Below, one piece after another: positions 52,845 to 61,541 of a stretch of DNA of 64,000 nt. Every line of letters starts with the position of its first letter. Within the stretch, counting starts at the first letter, position 1. The translations under genes and the position numbers were made by a program. Below the pieces are notes generated by a model that saw only the letters and a list, made by a program, of their open reading frames with translations, was not told where the DNA came from and did not search any database. The stretch comes from Kurthia populi (GTDB taxonomy: Bacteria > Bacillota > Bacilli > Bacillales_A > Planococcaceae): positions 86,614 to 150,613 of the forward strand of contig NZ_JBHUOR010000040.1 of assembly GCF_042686175.1 (NCBI RefSeq), given 5' to 3'.

Positions 52845-53249
52845 TTAAATGGCCTCATCTAATAAAGAAAAATGACCATTTTCAATCATTACTTGACCGC
52901 TTAGTAAGCTACCATGTTTGATTACTTCTTTGTGAAAAAGTGGACTGTCATCTTGAAACGGTAATTGTTGGACGAATAATGCATAGTGAATGAGCTCATG
53001 AATCAACACACGACGAAAAAGCTGTCTATTTTTACTACTAGCAAGCGAAGCATCAATAGCAATATAAGATGGCTCATACGCATTTTTCATCACAAAAATG
53101 CCGAGGCTACCTTCGCGTAATATTTTTGTAGATACATAAATAGGTACAGTTAAATCGACATTATAGTGTTTTCGTAAAAAACGTTTGGCAAAATGTCGTT
53201 CATTCATAACAATCAATGCAACGATTAAATAGGACCACCATTTTTTCAT
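52845..53249 (-). CDS. small HExxH-motif protein, membrane-anchored
   Basis: This protein of about 134 residues has an N-terminal hydrophobic segment (MKKWWSYLIVALIVM) and a zinc-protease-like motif HELIH in LFRRVLIHELIHYALFVQQL, followed by a charged region. It resembles short SprT/peptidase-like proteins. A full third ligand is not evident, so activity is uncertain. The ATG at 53249 follows AGGTGGTGAT; the upstream GTG lies inside that site. Confidence 0.7.
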   Translation of the reverse strand: MKKWWSYLIVALIVMNERHFAKRFLRKHYNVDLTVPIYVSTKILREGSLGIFVMKNAYEPSYIAIDASLASSKNRQLFRRVLIHELIHYALFVQQLPFQDDSPLFHKEVIKHGSLLSGQVMIENGHFSLLDEAI

Positions 53250-53436
53250 TCCTATCACCACCTCATTTTATTTATTTTTAGTATAGCAAACGTTTGTTCG
53301 CATTTCAAGTAATCTACTTTTCCCCTCATATTTAGTAAGGGTTTAAATTGCGAAAAAACCACAATATGGTAAAATATAACCTACATTAGATAAAAAAGGA
53401 GCCTTTTTCGATGTATGGTATAGCACTATTGCCGCA

Positions 53437-53919
53437 ATGATATTTATCTGTGGAATGATTATTAAAATTAATAGAAATTCAGTTATTCCTAGTGAGCATA
53501 TAAAACAACGTAAAAAATTATTAAAGCAAGCAGCAAAGGGTGATATCGACGCTCAAATTACGGTGGCACATTATTATTTTACAGGGCAATATGGTTTTGA
53601 AGAAGATGAGCATAAAGCCTATGAATGGTACTCAAAAGCTGCGAAACAAGGTAGTGGCGATGCCATGAGTAAAATAGGGGAGCTATATCAGTATGGTTTT
53701 GGTGTTGAAAAAGATAATGCGAAAGCAAATTTATGGTTCCTTAAAGGTGCTGACCAGGGAAGCGCAGAAGCCCAGTTTCAATATGCGAATGCACTTAAAC
53801 AGCAAGGTGATTACCGACAAGCCTATCAATATTATTATTTAGCAGCAGAGCAGCAGTATCCAGAAGCAGAGGATGAAATGCTACGCCTGAAACATACGAC
53901 AGCATTAATTGATAAATAA
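53437..53919 (+). CDS. SEL1-like repeat protein
   Basis: This 160-residue protein has a short N-terminal hydrophobic stretch (IFICGMII) then three to four SEL1-type TPR repeats: DAQITVAHYYFTGQYG, HKAYEWYSKAAKQGSGDAMS, KANLWFLKGADQGSAEAQFQ, RQAYQYYYLAAEQQYPEAED. Such repeats bind proteins. The frame is open upstream without a start (VWYSTIAAM...), while the good AAGGAG site feeds an ATG at 53411 in another frame that stops after nine codons. A one-base error or a real frameshift near 53411-53437 is likely. Confidence 0.75.
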   Translation: MIFICGMIIKINRNSVIPSEHIKQRKKLLKQAAKGDIDAQITVAHYYFTGQYGFEEDEHKAYEWYSKAAKQGSGDAMSKIGELYQYGFGVEKDNAKANLWFLKGADQGSAEAQFQYANALKQQGDYRQAYQYYYLAAEQQYPEAEDEMLRLKHTTALIDK

Positions 53920-53928
53920 AAAAAGAGA

Positions 53929-54050
53929 GGCTTCGACATACATGTAAAAACAACCGCTTTTAGGAGCATAAGAAAAACCGGAATCGCTGTGGTGCGGTTC
54001 CGGTTTTTCATTGCGAACACTAAAAAATGAAAATGACGTGTTTTGTTCTA
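53929..54050. repeat. dispersed intergenic hairpin repeat, copy 1
   Basis: The unit begins AGAGAGGCTT and contains GAGCATAAGAAAAACCGGAA, a stem CCGGAATCGC...GCGGTTCCGG with a T tail (terminator for the SEL1 gene), and a tail with ATGACGTGTTTTGTTCT. Copy 2 lies at 56743-56850. Confidence 0.7.
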
Positions 54051-54059
54051 GTCTTTTTC

Positions 54060-55100
54060 TTATTTATTTGCCTGCATTTTAATGCGTTCGCGGAAGACAG
54101 GGTCTGTGACAACTTGGTCAAAGAAGTTGTTAACGCTCATCGATAGTTTCATTTGTTCCTGAGGTGTTAAATTGTAAAGGAAAATGGCCATTTCTAAGCG
54201 GTTTCCAGTGTGGTCTGTCGTATAGAGAATGCCATTGACAGCTGATGCAGTAAGGCTTAGGAACTGAGCGCCATGCGCGGCTTCTTTTTTAGCCTTTGGT
54301 GCAGTTAAAAGGCCATCAAGTAAAGGCATTAAATATGAATAAATTTCTTTACCAAATAATGTAGCATTATTTAATTTTTTCACTAATGATACATAATCTT
54401 TAGCAGAGCCTTTTGGTAAATGCTCGGCCCATGTTTTAAGCGCTGCATTTTTCTTCGCTGCATTTTTTTGCTGAGCGGATTTTGGATTTTTCAGTAGCTC
54501 TGCATGAATGGCTGTTGCTTGCTTACGGTAGTCATGTAATGTGGCGTGTTGGTCCTCTACATACAGCGCACTAGCTGTTGGATAGATGGGGTCATGCTTT
54601 GTCATTTTCAGCTTGCGTAGCTGTTCATTGATTTCGGCAATACCTAGTACATGCATTAAATATTCAGCATTCGCAAAGGAATTATATTGCAGCATCCCTT
54701 TGGCAACTTCGCGAAGTGGTACGTCTTTTTTATAGCGAGCTTGCTTCATTTGTGCAATCCATTCGCGGTGTAGATCGCCTTCTAATTTAGGAATATGGAA
54801 GGCTTCGATATCATCAAATGAGACAAGTTGTTCGGCATCGATTTTTCCTTCTGCAGCCTGATGCGCATATTCAATCGCAATAATTAGATTGCTTGAATTA
54901 ACAAGTGGGGCTGCTTGAAGTGGATTCACAGAGCCAATGCTTTTACCGTTGTAGTGCATCGCAAAGGATACTTTTGATGGGCTTTCTTTCGTAAATGTGA
55001 GAACGGATTCTGGTGTTAACATTTTCTTTTGCGATAGCGACATGAGCCCCATGAGCGCAAAAAGAACGATAAACACGATTAATCCGAGAATTAATAACAT
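54060..55100 (-). CDS. class A beta-lactamase-fold pseudoenzyme, membrane-anchored
   Basis: This protein of about 346 residues has an N-terminal transmembrane helix (LLILGLIVFIVLFALMGLM) and an extracellular serine-hydrolase fold. It is paralogous to the gene at 61542: PLVNSSNLIIAIEYAHQAAEG aligns with PLASTVKWLVAIEFARQAAEG. The catalytic Ser and Lys of SxxK have become Asn68 and Asn71. The SxN motif has become NSF and the KGG motif HGA. It cannot hydrolyse by the usual mechanism and probably binds peptidoglycan or a partner. The ATG at 55100 follows AAGGAG at 11 nt; a GTG 12 nt upstream overlaps that site. Confidence 0.85.
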   Translation of the reverse strand: MLLILGLIVFIVLFALMGLMSLSQKKMLTPESVLTFTKESPSKVSFAMHYNGKSIGSVNPLQAAPLVNSSNLIIAIEYAHQAAEGKIDAEQLVSFDDIEAFHIPKLEGDLHREWIAQMKQARYKKDVPLREVAKGMLQYNSFANAEYLMHVLGIAEINEQLRKLKMTKHDPIYPTASALYVEDQHATLHDYRKQATAIHAELLKNPKSAQQKNAAKKNAALKTWAEHLPKGSAKDYVSLVKKLNNATLFGKEIYSYLMPLLDGLLTAPKAKKEAAHGAQFLSLTASAVNGILYTTDHTGNRLEMAIFLYNLTPQEQMKLSMSVNNFFDQVVTDPVFRERIKMQANK

Positions 55101-55183
55101 GTCATGATTCACTCCTTATGTAGACATCGATTTTATTATACCGCTCCATACTTAAAAAAACCTCCAATAAAGGAGGCTAGTTG

Positions 55184-55759
55184 TTACCGTAATGTGTCTT
55201 GTAAATATGTGATTTCCTGCTCAGTCATCCCATGAGCCCCGTCTAACAACTTAAGTGTCGTATTTGGGAATACCGCTTCAAGTTGTTTTGTAAGTTTCAT
55301 TGTATCACCAGGAAGGGCTAGCGTATCCATTGCGCCGCTTGTGACAATAATTTGAGCATTGCTACCTTCAGTAAAGGTATACGCTAAATTTGATGGATGC
55401 AATAGTACAACGCGGTCTGCAATAGCAGGCTCTTTTTCTAATAAACCTAATACAAAGTTTGCGCCATTTGAAAAGCCCATAAAAGTAATACGCGTTGCTT
55501 GTTCAGGTCGTAGCTGTGGCCAGTCTTTTAAAAAAGCATCGATGCGTGCATCAAAATCAGCACGGTCAAAAGTACCAGCTTTTAATGGAGCAAAGAAACG
55601 ACGATTCGCGCCTTCATCTACATCTCCTAAAAATGATAATACATGTGCGCTCGGCTCAATATCACCTGCGATTTGCAACAGCGAATATTCATTACCTCCT
55701 GTGCCATGAAAAAGAACAATCCATTCATTCAGTGGACCTTCTATGGTAAAATGATTCAT
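55184..55759 (-). CDS. alpha/beta hydrolase, MhqD-like carboxylesterase
   Basis: This protein of about 191 residues has an N-terminal oxyanion region WIVLFHGTGGNEYSLL, nucleophile elbow MGFSNGANFVLG, Asp in SGAMDTLAL and His in DGAHGMTEQE. It is the phospholipase/carboxylesterase type of MhqD. It is divergent from the ring-cleaving dioxygenase gene; in B. subtilis mhqO and mhqD neighbour each other in the quinone detoxification regulon. The ATG at 55759 follows AGGAG. Confidence 0.85.
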   Translation of the reverse strand: MNHFTIEGPLNEWIVLFHGTGGNEYSLLQIAGDIEPSAHVLSFLGDVDEGANRRFFAPLKAGTFDRADFDARIDAFLKDWPQLRPEQATRITFMGFSNGANFVLGLLEKEPAIADRVVLLHPSNLAYTFTEGSNAQIIVTSGAMDTLALPGDTMKLTKQLEAVFPNTTLKLLDGAHGMTEQEITYLQDTLR

Positions 55760-55800
55760 AAAGAAAAAACTCCTATCAATTAAATTAAAGGAAGTGCACG

Positions 55801-56740
55801 ATGACAAGTCCAATTATTCACCACGTCTCTGTTATTAATCGAGACGTACAACGTTCATTTGAATTTTATCATAAACTACTCGGTATGGAATTACTATTAA
55901 AAACGGTAAACCAAGATGATATGGAAATGTATCACTTATTTTACGGGGATACGACAGGGCGACCTGGTACAGAATTCAGTGTGTTTGAAATGAAAAGCGG
56001 TCCAACAAAAGCATACGGTACGAATTCATTAGAGCGTATGATTTTTTGCGGTACCGTCCGAGGAATCACTCGTTTTCTGGGAAAAACGTCTACGCGAGCA
56101 TGATGTATTTAATTGTGAAATTGAAGATTATAATGGCTCAAAAATTCTACGCTTTGAAGATTATGATGGCGTACTGCTAGGTTTAACACCTGTTAAGAAA
56201 CAGGACATTTATTTCCCTCGTGAAGCAGCAGATATTCCGAAAGAGCATGCGATTTTAGGTATTGATTCTGTACATTGTCGTGTACGCTATGCGAAAGCTT
56301 CTGTTCGTGCATTTGAAAAAATGTTTGATGTACAAGAGATAAGTCAGTTTGAAGATAATGGGTACCAGGTGACGGTACTTGGACGCGAGGATGCTCTATT
56401 TGGTCAAACGTTGCATCTTTATGAGGATCGTACACGCAATTTAGAAGAAATGGGTGTTGGTGCGATTCAGCATATCGCGTTAAATGCACGTGATTATAGT
56501 GAACTTTTAGCAGTTGAAGAGCAGATTATTAATAAAAACTTCCGTTACTCAGGTATTAAAAACCGAGAATTCTTCCAATCACTTTATTATCGTGAGCCGA
56601 ATAATTTATTAATCGAAGTGGCAACAGAGCAAACAGATTTCCAAAAAGTCGACATGGATACAGCTGACTTTGCGGCAATCCCGTTATATTTGCCGCCATT
56701 TTTAGAAACTCGTCGAAGCTTTATTGAAAGTAAACTATAA
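55801..56740 (+). pseudogene. ring-cleaving dioxygenase (MhqO/MhqA-like), frameshifted
   Basis: These are two frames of one glyoxalase/VOC protein. The first runs from ATG 55801 (SPIIHHVSVINRDVQRSFEF) to a premature stop at 56101. The second continues AVPSEESLVFWEKRLREHDV and runs to 56740, with the second VOC half GIDSVHCRVRYAKASVRAFE and metal His in GAIQHIALNARD. Removing one T from the T6 run at 56042-56047 restores a full protein of about 313 residues. Either a recent mutation, phase variation, or a homopolymer sequencing error explains it. Confidence 0.85.
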
Positions 56741-56742
56741 AA

Positions 56743-56850
56743 GAGGCTTAAAAATAACCGCTCCTATGAGCATAAGAAAAATCGGAATCGCGCTGTGGCG
56801 CGGTTCCGATTTTTTTGTTACGAAGGCTAAAAGGAACATGACGTGTGTTG
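56743..56850. repeat. dispersed intergenic hairpin repeat, copy 2
   Basis: AGAGGCTTAAAAATAACCGC, GAGCATAAGAAAAATCGGAA, then a long stem ATCGGAATCGCGC with GCGCGGTTCCGAT and T7 (also the terminator), then AACATGACGTGTGTTGTCCT. It is clearly homologous to 53929-54050, with compensating changes in the stem. Confidence 0.75.
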
Positions 56851-56852
56851 TC

Positions 56853-57356
56853 CTATAATGCCTCTATTTTTTCAAAAATACTTGTATACAAAGCGGGTAA
56901 GTCATCGTCATTTTCTAGTGGGAAAGTCCATATTTCTTCCTCATTTGTTTTAGCATCTGATACGTAAAGCGTTGTATGAGAGCCATCGTTGAAGGAGTCG
57001 CTAGAGGCAGATGCATAGCTCATTCCTTTTTCAACAAATGGATAATGACGCTTTTTCGAATCAAAGAAAATAATCGGCATATTTGCCTTATGGTAAACAG
57101 CGCTATATGTATCTTTTGAAGCCTTATCAAAGGCAAGTGGTGTAATCATCACCGCATTGTAATTTTTTGCGATATGTGCGCTATCCTCCTTGAATTTCTC
57201 CAATGAAATTTCCTCAAATGTTACGCGGTCATTATCATACTCAGGTATTTCACCAATGACAGCAATTTTTAGCGGCGTCCCTTCGTAGCTCACATTCTTT
57301 TGAGAACAGGCCGCTAGCATAATAAGGCCCAGCATAAGAATCACCATTTTTTTCAT
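56853..57356 (-). CDS. lipoprotein of unknown function
   Basis: This 167-residue lipoprotein has a signal with lipobox LAAC at about residue 17 (MVILMLGLIMLAAC). The mature part is alpha/beta-like (KIAVIGEIPEYDN, YNAVMITPLAFDKASK, PIIFFDSKKRH), faintly recalling periplasmic-binding folds but too short for one. A GGAGGTGAT site precedes it. No partner gene is obvious. Confidence 0.8.
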   Translation of the reverse strand: MKKMVILMLGLIMLAACSQKNVSYEGTPLKIAVIGEIPEYDNDRVTFEEISLEKFKEDSAHIAKNYNAVMITPLAFDKASKDTYSAVYHKANMPIIFFDSKKRHYPFVEKGMSYASASSDSFNDGSHTTLYVSDAKTNEEEIWTFPLENDDDLPALYTSIFEKIEAL

Positions 57357-57403
57357 AATATCACCTCCGTAGAAAGTGTAACATATTATACCTATTATAC
57401 AAA

Positions 57404-58015
57404 TTATGTAAATAACTGTTCGTTTAATAGTTCAATTTTCCCGCGTTCATATGTAATGTATTGAGCCTTACGCCAGGCACTTAAATTTGCAGTCACTTTT
57501 TGACGACTACAGCCGATTAGATTGGAGAGCTCCTCATGTGTCATCGGTAATTCAACGAAAGGCCGCCCATTTTTGTAGGTAATAAATTGTTTTAAAAACC
57601 AAGCTAAGCGTTCAGGGACCTGTAAATTTGTAATGGCACGCATGAAATTTTGTGTTTCGATTAAGCGCATGGCCATCATTTCGCTGAGTGGTTTCCAAAG
57701 AATCGGTCGCTGCTTTAGCAATGCCTCTAACTGTTCTTTTGAAAGCGTATAATAATCAACTTCCGTTAAACTTACTGCATAACGAAGTCTTGTAGCAGTA
57801 TGCGTCAATACCTCTGCTAAGCCATATAAATCGCCAGCTTTTCGAATGGATAGGGTAATATCCTGACCATCTTCGGTTTCTTGCCCAATTTTAATCCAGC
57901 CTGCTTTTAAATAATAAATATGTGTCGTATTTTCAGCCATTTGAAAAATAGAGCATCCTTTTGGACGCGTATTTTTTTGGCCATGTTTTTCGATATATGT
58001 AATGACTTCTTGCAT
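57404..58015 (-). CDS. Crp/Fnr family transcriptional regulator
   Basis: This 203-residue protein has an N-terminal cyclic-nucleotide-type beta-roll (GWIKIGQETEDGQDITLSIR, AGDLYGLAEVL), a dimer helix, and a C-terminal winged helix (ELPMTHEELSNLIGCSRQKV, TANLSAWRKAQYITYERGKI). There is no Fnr-type Cys cluster, so it senses a small ligand or none. It is divergent from the ABC importer operon, 143 bp apart, making that operon a likely target. Confidence 0.9.
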   Translation of the reverse strand: MQEVITYIEKHGQKNTRPKGCSIFQMAENTTHIYYLKAGWIKIGQETEDGQDITLSIRKAGDLYGLAEVLTHTATRLRYAVSLTEVDYYTLSKEQLEALLKQRPILWKPLSEMMAMRLIETQNFMRAITNLQVPERLAWFLKQFITYKNGRPFVELPMTHEELSNLIGCSRQKVTANLSAWRKAQYITYERGKIELLNEQLFT

Positions 58016-58158
58016 AAAATCCCTCCCTACTATATTTTACCTTTCTTTTTACAGTTTCGTCACCTAAGTGACAGAATTGTTAGAAATTTTGCTTTAGAAT
58101 CAGCTATATCATACAAAACATACTAAACTAATAGGTTTTATAAGTAGGAGGTGGCACG

Positions 58159-59010
58159 ATGAATGAACCACATATCGTATTAAGCGATTTACATAAAGCA
58201 TTTGACCAAAAGGGGCAGGACCCTGTTATTGCATTAGATAAAGTGAATTTAACGATTCAGAAGGGGGAATTTTTATCTCTGCTAGGACCATCTGGTTGTG
58301 GGAAATCGACATTATTAAATATTATTGCAGGACTTGATAAACAGACATCTGGCGCTATTGAGGTTAATGGAAAGCCGATTAAAGGACCAGGTAATGACCG
58401 TATCGTTGTGTTCCAGGAGTCGGGATTATTCCCTTGGATGAGTGTTCTTGAGAATGTGATGTACGGCCTGCTAATTAAAAAGGTACCAAAAAAAGAAGCA
58501 GAGGCACGCGCGATGACATGGCTTAAAAAAGTTCATTTAGCGAAATTCGCTCATGCACAGCCACATGAATTATCTGGTGGTATGAAGCAGCGTGTCGCTA
58601 TTGCGCGAGCGCTTGTGATGGACCCAGAGATTTTATTAATGGATGAACCTTTTGCGGCGTTAGATGAACAAACACGTATGGTACTACATAAGGAATTAGA
58701 GTCATTATGGCGTGAAACGAAAAAGACGATTATCTTCGTTACGCATAATATTCGCGAGGCGGTCGTTTTATCCGACCGTATTTTGTTAATGAAAACGCGT
58801 CCTGGTGGCGTGAAGCGTGAATATACGGTGCATGCATCGAGACCGCGCCAGGCGACAGATAGTGTACTCATTGATTTAGAGGGACGCATTTTATCTGAGC
58901 TACAGCTAGAAATGGAGAAAGTGTTGAAGGAGGAATTTGGGGATGATTACGACTTTAAGAAGGATCAGCTTCGTGGTAATACTGATAGCCATATGGGAAG
59001 CGATATCTAA
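58159..59010 (+). CDS. ABC transporter ATP-binding protein (nitrate/sulfonate/taurine type)
   Basis: This 283-residue ATPase has Walker A GPSGCGKST, Q-loop VFQESGLFPW, signature LSGGMKQR, Walker B ILLMDEPFAALDEQ and H-loop VTHNIREA. It is the SsuB/TauB/NrtD class. Its 3' end overlaps the permease gene by 68 nt, unusually long for an operon join. TAGGAGG site. Confidence 0.92.
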   Translation: MNEPHIVLSDLHKAFDQKGQDPVIALDKVNLTIQKGEFLSLLGPSGCGKSTLLNIIAGLDKQTSGAIEVNGKPIKGPGNDRIVVFQESGLFPWMSVLENVMYGLLIKKVPKKEAEARAMTWLKKVHLAKFAHAQPHELSGGMKQRVAIARALVMDPEILLMDEPFAALDEQTRMVLHKELESLWRETKKTIIFVTHNIREAVVLSDRILLMKTRPGGVKREYTVHASRPRQATDSVLIDLEGRILSELQLEMEKVLKEEFGDDYDFKKDQLRGNTDSHMGSDI

Positions 59011-59728
59011 GTTTGAGCTTTTCCCAGCCTTTATGTGGCCGCCACTTATTATACCGAATGAGCCGGGTGGCGTAACGGTAATAAAAACGCTGATTAGCGG
59101 CTTAATAGATGGGCAGCTGCTAGAAGCAACAGGCCAATCACTCGGTCGGTTACTTATCGGCTTTATTATCGCCGTCATTTTAGGCACAATTATCGGATTC
59201 TTAATCTATAAATCCGAGCTTGTTGATGATACATTAGGCTTCTTCGTATCGACGCTTCAGTCGGTGCCAAATATCGTATGGTTCCCATTAGCTATTTTAT
59301 GGTTCGGTTTAGGGGTCGAATCGGTATTATTCATTATTATTTTAGGGGCGACATTATCGCTATCGATAACGCTTAGCACCGCCTTTAAAAGTGTGCCACC
59401 ACTTAATATTCGCGTAGCGCGTACGATGGGCTCAAAAGGATTCCATTTATTCCGCACCGTTATTTTTCCAGCGAGTGTCCCACAATTTATTGCTGGTCTA
59501 CGTGTTGCCTGGGCGCTTGCATGGCGTGCAGTGCTAGCAGGGGAATTACTAGGTGGTAGTGGCGGTCTAGGGACGTTGCTTGATATGGGCCGTTCGCTAC
59601 AATCGATGGATTTAGTGTTTGCGATTATGATCATTATTGGTGTCATCGGCACAATTATTGATAACTTTGTTTTTGTAAAATTAGAACGCGCTGTGTTACG
59701 TAAGCGCGGCATTCAAGTAGTGAAATAG
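58943..59728 (+). CDS. ABC transporter permease (SsuC/TauC type)
   Basis: This protein of about 261 residues has six transmembrane helices and the EAA loop (RTMGSKGFHLFRTVIFPASV, then PQFIAGLRVAWALAWRAVLA). It forms the channel with the ATPase and delivers substrate presented by the lipoprotein. The ATG at 58943 has AAGGAGG at 9 nt, inside the ATPase gene; a TTG 6 nt upstream is the alternative. Confidence 0.92.
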   Translation: MITTLRRISFVVILIAIWEAISKFELFPAFMWPPLIIPNEPGGVTVIKTLISGLIDGQLLEATGQSLGRLLIGFIIAVILGTIIGFLIYKSELVDDTLGFFVSTLQSVPNIVWFPLAILWFGLGVESVLFIIILGATLSLSITLSTAFKSVPPLNIRVARTMGSKGFHLFRTVIFPASVPQFIAGLRVAWALAWRAVLAGELLGGSGGLGTLLDMGRSLQSMDLVFAIMIIIGVIGTIIDNFVFVKLERAVLRKRGIQVVK

Positions 59729-59739
59729 GAGGAGAATCT

Positions 59740-60762
59740 ATGAAAAAGTTCAACAAATTTTGGCTATTCGCAGTCTTATCGATTGTGACGCTCGTATTAG
59801 CCGCATGTGGTAGTGAGGATGAAAAAGGTGCAGCAGAAGACAAGGATAGTGTGAAAGAGGTACGCATTGGGTACTTTCCAAATATGACGCATATCGCAAC
59901 AATTGTGGCGCTTGAAAAAGGCTTTTACCAACAACAATTAGGCGATGATGTGACCATTAAAACAAATACATTTAATGATGGCTCGGCTTTTATGGAGGCG
60001 ATGTCAACGGATGCGATTGATTTAGGTACAGTTGGGCCAACACCCGCACTAACAAGCTATATGAAAACACCGAAGCATCAAATTATTTCAGGAGCGGTAA
60101 ATGGTGGTGCTGTACTTGTGGTCGGCAAGGATTCAGGTATTAATTCTGTCAAAGATTTAGCAGGGAAAACGGTAGCTATTCCAACATTCGGTAGTACACA
60201 GGATATTGCATTAATGAAAGCATTAAAAGAGGCAGATTTAAAAGTGAAATCAAGTGGCGGTAACGTAAATACGGTAAAACAAGCACCAGCAGATACCGCA
60301 GCATTATTTGTACAAGAGCAAGTAGATGCAGCCGCAACACAGGAGCCTTGGGGCGTAAATATCGAGAAAAATGCGGATGCTAAATTATTATTAGGGCCAG
60401 ACGAATTCGCGTGGGGTAAAGAATCAACAAATACGGTTGTCGTTGCACAAACAGATTTTACATCTGCAAATCCTGAAACGACGAAAAAAGTGCTAAAGGC
60501 ACATGCAGAAGCCGTCGATTTCATTAATGATAATCCAGAAGAAGCCATTGATTTATTTTTAAAACATGTGAAAGATATTACAGGTAAAGAGCTATCGAAA
60601 GAAGAAGTGACAGAGTCATTCAAACGTTTAACACCAACAACAGATGTTAATGAAAAAGTGCTTCAAGAAATGGCGACGATTTCAAAAGAAGCGGGCTATA
60701 TTTCAAAAGATGATATTAAAGGCTTCGTTGATTTAAGCTACTTAAAAGAAGCAACGAAATAA
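59740..60762 (+). CDS. ABC transporter substrate-binding lipoprotein (sulfonate/nitrate type)
   Basis: This 340-residue lipoprotein has lipobox LAAC at about residue 23 and an SsuA/NMT1-like binding fold (VRIGYFPNMTHIATIVALEK, IDLGTVGPTPALTSYM, GKTVAIPTFGSTQDIALMKA, AATQEPWGVNIEK). It captures an oxyanion such as an aliphatic sulfonate, taurine or nitrate; the exact ligand is not visible. It is the last gene of the operon (11 bp after the permease). Confidence 0.9.
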   Translation: MKKFNKFWLFAVLSIVTLVLAACGSEDEKGAAEDKDSVKEVRIGYFPNMTHIATIVALEKGFYQQQLGDDVTIKTNTFNDGSAFMEAMSTDAIDLGTVGPTPALTSYMKTPKHQIISGAVNGGAVLVVGKDSGINSVKDLAGKTVAIPTFGSTQDIALMKALKEADLKVKSSGGNVNTVKQAPADTAALFVQEQVDAAATQEPWGVNIEKNADAKLLLGPDEFAWGKESTNTVVVAQTDFTSANPETTKKVLKAHAEAVDFINDNPEEAIDLFLKHVKDITGKELSKEEVTESFKRLTPTTDVNEKVLQEMATISKEAGYISKDDIKGFVDLSYLKEATK

Positions 60763-60784
60763 TATGAAAAAAGGAATCGCGATT

Positions 60785-61525
60785 AGGAACTGACCTAAAA
60801 ATCTGAGACAATATAAAAAGAAAAAGACACGTTCAAGAGTATACAATCTTTGGAGGTGTTTTTTGATGGAAAAAAAACAAACGTATTCATACGAAACAAA
60901 AAGGAAAGCCCCTCGAGATAAAGTTGGCAAATGTGCCAGTGAATGAAATGATGAAGGTATGTGAGATTAAAAATAATACGCAGATTTATCAATGGGTGAA
61001 GTGGTATCAAGAAGGAGAGGTGCATCGTATTACAACAGCCTCTTGGAAAACAATACAGCTATGGAAAAGGACCATTTCAAGAAGATTTAGATGAAGGGAT
61101 AGCGCATAACAATCCGCAAGCAGTCAAAGAAAAAGGCGTTATCATGAGCATGTCTCGCAAAGGCATGTCCGCTGATAACGCCATCATTGAAACGTTCCAC
61201 GCCAGTCTAAAGTGCGAAACGTTTTATCTTGAAGGGCTTTTGAGAACAACAAATGACCTTGTCGTTCAAACCGTTCAAGCATACATCAACTATTATAATA
61301 ATACGCGAATTTTAGCAAAGTTAAACCACCTTTCTCCAGTTGAATACCGGAAAAAGGTGGCAAAACAAGAATTTGACGGCGACTCCTAGGGGAATAGCAT
61401 GAGTGGAAGACCCCGCAGTGAGCTTGCGAGCGAGGAGGCTTCCGCCATGCCCCAGGAAAGCGTCCGTCAAATTCAGCTGAAAGAATGTGTCTTTTTCTTT
61501 GTCTCACTTTCGTGGGTCAGTTCCT
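60785..61525. mobile_element. IS3-family remnant (IS150 group), internally deleted
   Basis: The ends form an imperfect inverted repeat: AGGAACTGACC...GAGACAA...GAAAAAGACAC at the left and the same words inverted at the right, ending GGTCAGTTCCT. Inside are the 5' part of orfA (about 60870-61080, MEKKQTYSYETKRKA, frameshifted, with TQIYQWVKWYQEGE) and the 3' end of orfB (61144-61389, SADNAIIETFHASLKCETFY, INYYNNTRILAKLNHLSPVE). The middle, with the DDE residues apart from the last Glu region, is gone. At 741 bp it is about half an intact copy. No target duplication is evident. Confidence 0.85.
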
Positions 61526-61541
61526 CAGCGTGTCCTTCTTT

